Below are positions 15,252 to 21,592 of a stretch of DNA of 21,803 nucleotides, in pieces. The translations under genes were made by a program, and so were the position numbers. The notes beneath the pieces are model-generated. The model saw only the letters and a program-made list of their open reading frames with translations. It was not told the origin of the DNA and did no database searches. Every line of letters starts with the position of its first letter. Within the stretch, counting starts at the first letter, position 1. This DNA comes from a virus. Where the stretch lies: IMG/VR virus record IMGVR_UViG_3300008339_004850, positions 1 through 21,803 of that record, one strand, 5' to 3'.

Positions 15252-15770
15252 ATGCCATGTGCAATAGTAGCGGGATATAGTCTCGATTGTAAGGACACCG
15301 TAGGCGGGATTAAGAGCCTATATATAACAGAACAAGCAAACATCACAGCAGTAACAGAAAATGCGAGTGGTTATGTAACAGCAATAACTAAAGCAGCAGG
15401 TAAGAAATATTTTCTTTATGCTTTAGAGCCAAGAGGTGCAAATAGCACTACTAATAACATTCAAACTGACCCTGCAATAGGAACAGTAGCATACGAACAA
15501 ACAATCGCAGCTACGTTTTTAAAGATGGCTTTTGATACCCAATTTAAATTACAACAAATTATTAAAAACAGAACATCGATAATTGTTGAAATGAAATCAG
15601 GTCAATTCTTTTTATTCGGTAGTTCATTCGGTATGGAATGTACTGGTGGAACAGGAACTTCAGGAGCAGCACTAAATGAATTCAATGGTTACTCATTAAC
15701 TTTTGCAGGTATGGAAAAAGTATTTGCACAAGAGGTTGACCCTGCAATAATAGCAGCATTGTTAGTGTAA
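15252..15770 (+). CDS. putative tail-tube or other abundant structural protein, 172 aa
   Basis: This protein begins MPCAIVAGYSLDCKDTVGGIKSLYI and ends with a pattern GTSGAALNEFNGYSLTFAGMEKVFA, a closing glycine-rich hairpin that resembles tail tube-like proteins. It has a beta-rich middle (IIVEMKSGQFFLFGSSFGM) and no signal peptide. I recognise it as a family common in Bacteroidota phages but without an agreed name. Its isolation is notable: a terminator lies before it and another after it, with only 18 bases between the first terminator's T run and the start codon. Tail tube is my best guess from fold-like features and likely high copy number. A capsid decoration protein is the main alternative. 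Confidence 0.6.
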   Translation: MPCAIVAGYSLDCKDTVGGIKSLYITEQANITAVTENASGYVTAITKAAGKKYFLYALEPRGANSTTNNIQTDPAIGTVAYEQTIAATFLKMAFDTQFKLQQIIKNRTSIIVEMKSGQFFLFGSSFGMECTGGTGTSGAALNEFNGYSLTFAGMEKVFAQEVDPAIIAALLV

Positions 15771-15793
15771 TTATTTTTCATTGTTTTCATAGC

Positions 15794-15828
15794 AAAAAGC
15801 CAACTTATTAATTTAGGTTGGTTTTTTT
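15794..15828 (+). terminator. Rho-independent terminator before the portal block
   Basis: AAAAAGCCAAC pairs with GTTGGTTTTTT (five A-T, one G-T, five CCAAC/GTTGG pairs) around a 12-base loop, followed by further T. It separates the head block from the third promoter motif, which begins 16 bases downstream. Confidence 0.85.
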
Positions 15829-15844
15829 GTTTTAAACTATGTTT

Positions 15845-15871
15845 AGCAAACTTTTTTATTTTTTATATTTA
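15845..15871 (+). promoter_or_regulatory. late promoter motif, copy 3 (portal block)
   Basis: AGCAAA at 15845-15850, 12 bases, then TTATATTTA at 15863-15871. It lies directly after a terminator, which strengthens the promoter reading. The GTG start at 15878 is six bases downstream, so the mRNA would begin at or within a base or two of the start codon. The flank TTTAGCAAA is shared with copy 1. Confidence 0.68.
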
Positions 15872-15877
15872 TAGTTA

Positions 15878-16294
15878 GTGATAAGATTCTTAAAAAATAG
15901 CACAAACAATGTAGTAGTAACTTTGACCGAAAATTCAACAGTTACTAATCCTATTTATTTGTTTTTGTTTACCAATCAAACATCAAATGTGAATTACTAT
16001 TTTATAGGTACTGACACAAGCGCATACAAAACAAGATACAATAAGTTTAGTATAGTTGAGAAAACAAGTGCAAACACTTTAAATGGCGAAGTTACGTTAG
16101 GTTTAAAGGGTTATTATAACTATAAGGTATATCAAACATCATTAGCGAATACAAGTGGACTTGCAAACGCAGCAGCAGCAGTTCCATTTATTACTAAAAC
16201 AGTTGAAGTTGGTGTAGTGGATGTTGTTTTTGATGCTATTACTAACACGGAATACGATGTTCAAGATGAAACTAATATAATTTACCAACCATAA
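15878..16294 (+). CDS. structural protein, 138 aa, function unassigned (GTG start)
   Basis: This small beta-rich protein starts VTLTENSTVTNPIYLFLFTNQ, then FIGTDTSAYKTRYNKFSIVE and GEVTLGLKGYYNYKVYQT. This pattern (DTS.YK.RYN.F and G.v.L...G.Y.Y.vY) occurs in a family widespread in Bacteroidota phages and looks immunoglobulin-like. No enzymatic motif or signal peptide is present. The only suitable start is the GTG at 15878; the protein then begins MIRFLKNSTNN, as family members do. It follows promoter copy 3 by six bases and is the first gene of the portal block, just before the portal gene. A neck, decoration or adhesion role is possible but not shown. Confidence 0.65.
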   Translation: MIRFLKNSTNNVVVTLTENSTVTNPIYLFLFTNQTSNVNYYFIGTDTSAYKTRYNKFSIVEKTSANTLNGEVTLGLKGYYNYKVYQTSLANTSGLANAAAAVPFITKTVEVGVVDVVFDAITNTEYDVQDETNIIYQP

Positions 16295-16297
16295 TTT

Positions 16298-18247
16298 ATG
16301 GCATATACAGACAAAACTATTAAAATCGGATTTTCTAATGACAAAGTTCCAATGTTCGTGGAGCAAAAGTCAAAAGTATGGGTTAAATATGGTGAAGAAA
16401 ATAACTATCCTCAATACCTTGTATTACTTTTTAATCGTAGTGCAAAGCATAACGCAATCGTAACAAGCAAACAACTTTATATTAGTGGTAAAGGTTGGAC
16501 ATTTGACCAATCAGAAATGCAAGGTGAAGAAATAATTTCACTACAAGCATTTGTTGATAATCCTAACCAGTACGAAACACTAAACGAATTAGCTAAAAAA
16601 ACTATTTTAGACAATGAATTATTTGGAGGATGTTACTTAAAAGTAGTTGGTACAAAAGGAAAGAAAGGTCAAGAAATATACCACATTGATTATTGCAATG
16701 TTAGGAGCAATGAAGACAATTCAGAGTTCTATATTAGCGATGAATGGATAGATATAAGTGGAAACGAAAACACATCACCAATGTTTACTACTTTACCTGC
16801 TTATAACCCTAACGAGAAACAAGCAGAATCAATTTACTATTACAAGAGTTATAGACCAAATTTAAATACTTACACATTACCTGATTACATTGGTGCTGTT
16901 CCTGCAATTATTACAGATGCAGAAGTAGCAAACTATCATAGGGCTGAAATACAGAATTCTTTCAAGGGCTCGAAAATGATAACGTTTGTAAACGGAATAC
17001 CGTCAGATGACGAAATGAAAGCTACTGAACGCAAGTTAAAGAGCAAATTCACATCAACAGACAGCGCAGGTTCGATAGTTGTAGACTTTGCAGATGACAA
17101 GGATAGGGTAGCAATAATAAACGATTTAAGCGCAGGAGATTTCGCAGATAAATACACTGCATTAAACGATACAATACAACAAGAAATATTTGTAGGGCAT
17201 AAAGTTACTTCACCAATGATATTTGGTGTAAGAGTACCAGGTCAATTAGGTGGCAGAGCAGAAATGATAGATGCGTTTAACCTATTTACAAATACTTATG
17301 TTGCGCCAAGACAAGAAGTTCAAGAGCAAATTTTTAATATTTTCGCACCTGTAAAAGGCAAGTTAAGAATTAAACAACTTGAGCCAATTATGCCAAGTTT
17401 TACCGAACAAACACTAACTCAAATTTTAACCAAAGATGAATTACGTGATATTATAGGTAGAAAACCATTAGAGGTTACAAATGTAATATCAAATGTTGCT
17501 GATTCATTAAGTGCTTTAAGTCCATTAGTAGCTACAAAAGTTTTAAACCAATTAACACCTAACGAGGTTCGTGCAATCATTGGTAAGGAGGCATTAGCAG
17601 GTGGTGATTCAATAGTTCCAAGTGATGAAGTAACTGCACCTGCTGCTTTTAAATTTAGTAAACAAACAAGAGATTTAATAGATTACGAAACATTCAGCAA
17701 GTATGGCGAAAGTGTAGAAAACTTTATGCTTGTAAAAACTAAAAAAGTAATGTTTGGCAAGGAAGATTTTATAAGCAAAATTGAAGAAGGAATTTTAGAC
17801 TTAATAAAAAAGACTCCTGACATAACTATTGAAAGTATAATGGAAGTAATGAACTTGGATAAAACGAAAGTTAACGATGCTTTAGAAACTTTAATCGGTG
17901 ATGGTTTAATTGATAAAAACTTAAAGATAACTATCAAAGGGGAAAACAAAAATGTGCCAACTTTTAGTGAATTATTTATACGTTATAAATATGCTGAAAG
18001 AGATGGTGTGCCATTAGAACCAGGTGGAAAGAGTAGAGATTTTTGTGCAGCAATGATGGCAAACCCTCGTTACTTTAGCAGAGAAGACATAGAGAATATT
18101 GGCAAAGATTTGGGACAAGTTTATGACATACCTAACTATGATGCATTCAGGCGCAGAGGTGGTTGGTATCACGACCCTAATTTAGATGTAAACTTACCAT
18201 ATTGCAGACATATTTGGGTTCAAGAATTAGTTAAAAAAGTTAAATAA
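16298..18247 (+). CDS. portal protein with C-terminal extensions
   Basis: This 649-residue protein contains a phage portal region (about residues 1-450), through which DNA enters the head. Clues are NELAKKTILDNELFGGCYLKVV near 96-117, a crown and clip section, ITFVNGIPSDDEMKATERKLK near 228-248, and HKVTSPMIFGVRVPGQLGGRAEMIDAF near 302-328. Two similar segments follow, LTKDELRDIIGRKPL (about 377) and LTPNEVRAIIGKEAL (about 418). Then come a winged-helix-like part (about 495-550: ILDLIKKTPDITIESIMEV ... ALETLIGDGLI) and a final domain from about 554 with GKSRDFCAAMM and ending LPYCRHIWVQELVKKVK. The extra C-terminal domains are attached to portals or head proteins in Bacteroidota phages and may bind DNA or protein. 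Portal genes usually follow terminase; here it comes 11 kb later. Confidence 0.85.
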   Translation: MAYTDKTIKIGFSNDKVPMFVEQKSKVWVKYGEENNYPQYLVLLFNRSAKHNAIVTSKQLYISGKGWTFDQSEMQGEEIISLQAFVDNPNQYETLNELAKKTILDNELFGGCYLKVVGTKGKKGQEIYHIDYCNVRSNEDNSEFYISDEWIDISGNENTSPMFTTLPAYNPNEKQAESIYYYKSYRPNLNTYTLPDYIGAVPAIITDAEVANYHRAEIQNSFKGSKMITFVNGIPSDDEMKATERKLKSKFTSTDSAGSIVVDFADDKDRVAIINDLSAGDFADKYTALNDTIQQEIFVGHKVTSPMIFGVRVPGQLGGRAEMIDAFNLFTNTYVAPRQEVQEQIFNIFAPVKGKLRIKQLEPIMPSFTEQTLTQILTKDELRDIIGRKPLEVTNVISNVADSLSALSPLVATKVLNQLTPNEVRAIIGKEALAGGDSIVPSDEVTAPAAFKFSKQTRDLIDYETFSKYGESVENFMLVKTKKVMFGKEDFISKIEEGILDLIKKTPDITIESIMEVMNLDKTKVNDALETLIGDGLIDKNLKITIKGENKNVPTFSELFIRYKYAERDGVPLEPGGKSRDFCAAMMANPRYFSREDIENIGKDLGQVYDIPNYDAFRRRGGWYHDPNLDVNLPYCRHIWVQELVKKVK

Positions 18248-18248
18248 G

Positions 18249-18848
18249 ATGGCAGCACAAGTTTTATTTTTAAGCGAACAAACATTAAAGCAGCGTTCTG
18301 TATTGCAGGATAATGTTGATATGAAGATTGTAACCCCAACTATTATCGAAGTACAAGAATTTTATATATTACCGATATTAGGAACAAGTTTATATAACGA
18401 ATTAAAAACACAAATTGCAGCAGGTACAGTAAGCAATGCAAATAAGAATTTAATTGATAACTATATCACAAATACTATGATTTGGTATATGCAAGTGGAA
18501 TTACCATTAGCAATGAACTATAAGTATTTTAACAAAGCAGTAGGAGTTCAGAATGCAGATAATATGCAACCTGCAAGTATGAACGAGATTCGTGATATAA
18601 TGGATGAAGCAAGAAACAAAGCGCAGGTATATGCTGAAAGATTAACTAAATTCTTATTAGCTAATACAACTACTTACCCATTGTATTTAACGCAAACTGG
18701 TGTAGGTATAGACACTATATTCCCACAAAGAACGAATTATAATAGTGGAATGTTATTAGATGGTGATGATTGTTGCAGTGGCAGATATAACTTTCAAGGA
18801 ATAAAAATAGAACCGAGAGAATTAACCAAACCTTGTACATATTGTTAA
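18249..18848 (+). CDS. head-tail connector-like protein (DUF6712-like)
   Basis: This 199-residue helical protein follows the portal gene by one base, where connector (adaptor) proteins usually lie. It contains VQEFYILPILGTSLYNELKTQIAAGTVSNANKNLIDNYI near residues 34-72, a pattern I associate with DUF6712 proteins of Bacteroidota phages. The end is a cysteine-containing, less conserved tail (DDCCSGRYNFQG, KPCTYC). The helical bundle and position suggest the ring that joins portal to tail. Its stop overlaps the ATG of a small overlapping reading frame by one base. Confidence 0.72.
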   Translation: MAAQVLFLSEQTLKQRSVLQDNVDMKIVTPTIIEVQEFYILPILGTSLYNELKTQIAAGTVSNANKNLIDNYITNTMIWYMQVELPLAMNYKYFNKAVGVQNADNMQPASMNEIRDIMDEARNKAQVYAERLTKFLLANTTTYPLYLTQTGVGIDTIFPQRTNYNSGMLLDGDDCCSGRYNFQGIKIEPRELTKPCTYC

Positions 18849-18979
18849 TGAAAACAAAAATAAGAAACATTGAAAAGTTACAAAAATTTATAAAAGAAAA
18901 TGCAATTTTACACACTCAATCAAATAATAAACCTGTTCGAAACAATAGCGACAAACCACGCACAGATAAACGGGTTTAA
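18848..18979 (+). CDS. possible small basic protein, 43 aa
   Basis: An ATG at 18848 shares a base with the upstream stop (TAATG), the same junction used by other genes of the window. The frame encodes a lysine-, arginine- and asparagine-rich peptide (MKTKIRNIEKLQKFIKENA...) that ends at TAA 18977-18979. It overlaps the next gene by 80 bases in another frame. The coupling favours translation, but the large overlap and low complexity mean it could be chance. An alternative is that the frame merely carries ribosomes down to the ATG at 18900. Confidence 0.35.
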   Translation: MKTKIRNIEKLQKFIKENAILHTQSNNKPVRNNSDKPRTDKRV

Positions 18980-19343
18980 TTTTGGTGAAGCATCAGATAT
19001 TTCAGCGAGTGAACAAGAGCAATACCCTTTGTTATGGATTGATGTAATTGATAGTGGAATTGAAAGCAACACTTTAAGTTTGAATATGAACGTAAAAGTA
19101 TTGGATATTCAAAAGGATGACCAAACAAATGAACGTGATACATTAAGCGATTGTTTAAGTATCTCACAAGACGTTTATTCGGCATTGACTAACCCAATAT
19201 ATCAAGACTATTTTTTATTAAGTTTTGCAACAAATTTAGTACCTTTACGTGAAGCATTGGCAGACAAGGTAAATGGTTGGGAGATGAACTTAACTTTTGA
19301 ATTAGCACAAGAAAGAAACAGGTGTCAAATACCTTTAAAATAA
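18900..19343 (+). CDS. putative tail terminator / head-tail joining protein
   Basis: This 147-residue protein begins MQFYTLNQIINLFETIATNHAQINGFNFGEASDIS and has a middle YPLLWIDVIDSGIESNTLSLNMNVKVLDI, then DQTNERDTLSDCLSISQDVYSAL, and an end VNGWEMNLTFELAQERNRCQIP. The beta strands with a conserved late GW and a C-x-IP end fit a family of Bacteroidota phages that I place with tail-terminator (stopper) proteins, partly from its position after the connector gene. The ATG at 18900 follows an A-rich leader (AAAAGAAA). The stop is followed by a 40-base A+T-rich gap with no clear hairpin. Confidence 0.6.
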   Translation: MQFYTLNQIINLFETIATNHAQINGFNFGEASDISASEQEQYPLLWIDVIDSGIESNTLSLNMNVKVLDIQKDDQTNERDTLSDCLSISQDVYSALTNPIYQDYFLLSFATNLVPLREALADKVNGWEMNLTFELAQERNRCQIPLK

Positions 19344-19383
19344 ATAAATTAAATATATTATTAAATAAATAAAAATACAAATT

Positions 19384-19650
19384 ATGTCAACAGCATTAGA
19401 GCAAATAGTAGGGTCACAAAGTTTTGAAGTTATAAGCACAACTTCAGCATTTACAGGTAAAACGTATTCAGCAATTGTAGTAAATGCAGATGCAGTTTTT
19501 AGTGTATTACAAATTGATGGTGTGAGTGTGATGACATCAAAAAACCTTACAGGAGTTACAATCAAAGCAGGAGCATATTTATCGGCAGGTAGTGGTTCGG
19601 TATTTAATGCAATTACATTAACAAGTGGAACAATAATTTGCTATAACTAA
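19384..19650 (+). CDS. small beta-rich surface protein, 88 aa
   Basis: This threonine-, serine- and glycine-rich protein without charged helices contains STTSAFTGKTYSAIVVNAD near residues 18-36, a central beta section (SVLQIDGVSVM) and a closing GAYLSAGSGSVFNAITLTSGTI. The pattern resembles small spike, fibre or capsid-decoration proteins that stand as short genes beside fibre genes in Bacteroidota phages. It lies two bases before the 280-residue lectin-like gene. The role is a guess from composition and neighbour. It starts after a very A+T-rich 40-base leader. Confidence 0.6.
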   Translation: MSTALEQIVGSQSFEVISTTSAFTGKTYSAIVVNADAVFSVLQIDGVSVMTSKNLTGVTIKAGAYLSAGSGSVFNAITLTSGTIICYN

Positions 19651-19652
19651 TT

Positions 19653-20495
19653 ATGCCATTAGGAATAGGAATAGGAACTACTTTTAATAACATAACTGCT
19701 CCAAGTTTAAGTAGTCAAGCATTATCGTGGCAATCAAGAATTATTGCAGCAGGAGGAACTATTGATAATGGAGTTCTAACAATCATTGATGATAATTTGA
19801 TTAAACCAATGGTGTCATCAGGCATCTTTGACTGTCTTGATAAAATGCATTTATTTGCAGGTACAGGCAATAGAACAGCTGCAAAAATTAACTTAATCAA
19901 TAGTTCTTATACGGCAGTTGAAAACAATGTTGCTAATTTAGCTTGGTCAAATACTTATGGATTTTTTAGTACAACAAATTTAAGTACAGGAGGATATTTA
20001 ACATTTGGTTATAATCCAGCTACTGCTCCAAAATGGAGTGCTGACAGATTTAATTGCTCACAATTTTTATATTACGGATTTGCTGATTCTATTACAGGAT
20101 TTGTAATGGGTAGTGGAAGTGGGGCATCAACTGCACATACAGGAATGAAACGTGTTGCATCAGGTGGTTTTGCAATTCAAATGTTTTTAAATCAAACTGC
20201 TACAACTGCGGTAACAAATGCTATGACAGGGGGAACAAGAAATTGGGTATGTGGTACAAGAAGTGGTAATACTGTTCGTGCGATTTTGAACACATCTTCT
20301 AATACATATTCAATAGCACCATCAGCAACGATATTGAGCCAAGAAATTGGTGAATTATGTATTCTGGGCAATACTACAAATGTAAATATAGATAAAAATA
20401 ATGGACATTTTGTGAGTGGTCACGGAAACAATAATTTTGACAATCAATTATTACGAACATATCTTTTAAATACTTACACGGCATTAGGAATATGA
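19653..20495 (+). CDS. putative receptor-binding or fibre-associated protein
   Basis: This 280-residue beta-rich protein has glycine and asparagine enriched. Its N-terminal part contains ALSWQSRIIAAGGTIDNGVLTIIDDNLIKPMV and IFDCLDKMHLFAGTGNRTAAKINLINSS, a pattern of a family repeatedly seen in Bacteroidota phages next to tail or capsid fibres and thought to have a concanavalin-like (lectin) sandwich. The middle has WSNTYGFFSTTNLSTGGYL and repeated aromatic strands. A sugar-binding role would suit host recognition, but no ligand residue can be named. Hydrophobic segments are too short for a membrane protein. It overlaps the next gene by four bases (ATGA). Confidence 0.62.
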   Translation: MPLGIGIGTTFNNITAPSLSSQALSWQSRIIAAGGTIDNGVLTIIDDNLIKPMVSSGIFDCLDKMHLFAGTGNRTAAKINLINSSYTAVENNVANLAWSNTYGFFSTTNLSTGGYLTFGYNPATAPKWSADRFNCSQFLYYGFADSITGFVMGSGSGASTAHTGMKRVASGGFAIQMFLNQTATTAVTNAMTGGTRNWVCGTRSGNTVRAILNTSSNTYSIAPSATILSQEIGELCILGNTTNVNIDKNNGHFVSGHGNNNFDNQLLRTYLLNTYTALGI

Positions 20496-20725
20496 GAACT
20501 ATAACTATTACAACTCAAGAATATTTAAGTTTAGGATTGGTAAATACTTTATCATATCAAATAATGCCATTTGATGAGGTAAACTTTCCGTTCAATTATA
20601 TATTATATTACAATGATTTAATTGTAGAAGCATCGGTTGGGTATATGACTTCTGAAGAGTTAGATGATTGGAGTGTGTATCAAACAATGGATGAAAAAAT
20701 TAAGGCTAAACTTGATTTAATATAA
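20492..20725 (+). CDS. hypothetical protein, 77 aa
   Basis: This small acidic protein (MRTITITTQEYLSLGLVNTLSYQIMPFDEVNFPFNY...) has alternating hydrophobic residues and a helical end with DDWSVYQTMDEKIKAKLDLI. No membrane segment is visible. It lies between the fibre-like gene and the lysis cassette, overlapping the first by ATGA and sharing a base with the second (TAATG). A fibre accessory or chaperone is one possibility from the position alone. I do not recognise the family. Confidence 0.6.
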   Translation: MRTITITTQEYLSLGLVNTLSYQIMPFDEVNFPFNYILYYNDLIVEASVGYMTSEELDDWSVYQTMDEKIKAKLDLI

Positions 20726-20898
20726 TGAAAAAAAATTTTTTACTAATCCTTGAAAACGGATTTGCGTGGAGTGGTGTAATAGCTGCATACGCAATGGCAA
20801 TTTTACCAATCATTCAAGTATTAGCAGGTGTAGCAGCATTCGTGTTTTCGTTATTATCAATCGCTAAAATTTGTAAGAATTGGTATGAAAAAGATTAA
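20725..20898 (+). CDS. small membrane protein, 57 aa (holin-cassette member)
   Basis: This short gene begins at an ATG sharing a base with the previous stop. It codes for MKKNFLLILENGFAWSGVIAAYAMAILP followed by IIQVLAGVAAFVFSLLSIAKI and a basic/charged tail (KNWYEKD). The 40-residue hydrophobic stretch with a proline and glutamine in the middle could form a two-helix hairpin across the inner membrane. It is immediately before a second two-helix protein and a peptidoglycan-active protein, so a holin, pinholin or antiholin role is likely, but the assignment rests on context. It overlaps the next gene by 14 bases. Confidence 0.65.
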   Translation: MKKNFLLILENGFAWSGVIAAYAMAILPIIQVLAGVAAFVFSLLSIAKICKNWYEKD

Positions 20899-21085
20899 AG
20901 AAAATTGGGAATCAAAATTAAGCACTATAATGGGTTTTATAGTTGCGATTTCTACTGCTTGGATAACTATTGACTGGGTTACATTTGACATCAAAAAAGA
21001 ATATCCAAAACTAATATTAAGTGCATTGATTGGAATTGGTGGGTATATGACTAAAATTAAATCAAATGGAACTGAAACTAATTAG
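20885..21085 (+). CDS. holin-like membrane protein, 66 aa
   Basis: Residues about 11-32 (LSTIMGFIVAISTAWITIDWV) and about 43-57 (LILSALIGIGGYM) form two membrane-spanning segments, flanked by lysine-rich ends (MKKIKENWESK and TKIKSNG). This size and charge pattern fits small phage holins, which form pores at the time of lysis. It overlaps the upstream small membrane gene by 14 bases and the DUF5675 gene by 20 bases, making a compact cassette. Which of the two small proteins is the holin, and whether the other restrains it, cannot be told from sequence. Confidence 0.72.
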   Translation: MKKIKENWESKLSTIMGFIVAISTAWITIDWVTFDIKKEYPKLILSALIGIGGYMTKIKSNGTETN

Positions 21086-21458
21086 GGAAACTAAAACAAA
21101 CGATTCTACGATAGGTAAATTATACATTGATGAAATATATCATTGTTATACTTTAGAGGATAAAGAACGTGAAGTAAAGGTGCAAAATGTAACAGCTATT
21201 CCAAAAGGTAAGTATGAAGTAATAATAAATTTTAGTAATAGGTTTCAACAACAAATGCCATTGCTTTTAAATGTACCAAATTTTGAAGGAGTAAGAATCC
21301 ATTGGGGTAATTACTCTAAAGATACTGAAGGATGTATTTTATTAGGCACATCAAAGGCAGTAAATATGATTGGTAATAGTAGAACTGCTTATGCTAAATT
21401 TATGTCGGTTATAAAAAAAGTAACTAAAAAAGAAAAGATATTTATTACCATTGCATAA
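21066..21458 (+). CDS. DUF5675 family protein, probable peptidoglycan-active lysis protein
   Basis: This 130-residue protein has the DUF5675 pattern: CYTLEDKERE at residues 27-36, TAIPKGKYEVII near 43-54, LLNVPNFEGVRIHWGNYSKDTEGCILLG near 67-94 with H79 and C90, and a C-terminal helical end. The RIHxGN...GC arrangement recalls the H...C pair of L,D-transpeptidase-like enzymes, suggesting cysteine chemistry on peptidoglycan. The family is often found in phage lysis positions, and here it follows the holin-like genes and precedes a spanin-like gene, so it may be the endolysin. No signal peptide is present, which fits release through a holin. Direct lytic activity has not been shown here. Confidence 0.82.
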   Translation: MELKLIRETKTNDSTIGKLYIDEIYHCYTLEDKEREVKVQNVTAIPKGKYEVIINFSNRFQQQMPLLLNVPNFEGVRIHWGNYSKDTEGCILLGTSKAVNMIGNSRTAYAKFMSVIKKVTKKEKIFITIA

Positions 21459-21592
21459 TGGATTCAGTTGACAAAGAACGTGCAAGAATAGTCGCTATAA
21501 TCGAAGCAAAATACAAGCAGAAAGAAATAGACAAACGCACAACACAAAGTAATAACAAAACAAGAAATGTTATAACAAATAAACGAAAATGA
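21458..21592 (+). CDS. small charged protein, 44 aa
   Basis: The reading frame starts with the ATG in TAATG at 21458 and ends in ATGA at 21590-21592, so both ends are coupled to neighbours. The product (MDSVDKERARIVAIIEAKYKQKEIDKR...) is one charged amphipathic helix followed by a basic, asparagine-rich tail, with no membrane segment. Its close packing between the DUF5675 gene and the spanin-like gene suggests a role in lysis regulation, but none can be assigned. The family is unrecognised. Confidence 0.55.
   Translation: MDSVDKERARIVAIIEAKYKQKEIDKRTTQSNNKTRNVITNKRK

Noticed and set aside
16453-16475. AGCAAA followed by TTATATTAG inside the portal gene
   Set aside because: The spacing is far shorter than the constant 12 bases and it lies inside a gene, so it is a chance match.
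19344-19383. A+T-rich gap before the 88-residue protein as a promoter or origin
   Set aside because: It has no AGCAAA block and no clear -7 match or repeats; low complexity alone is not evidence.
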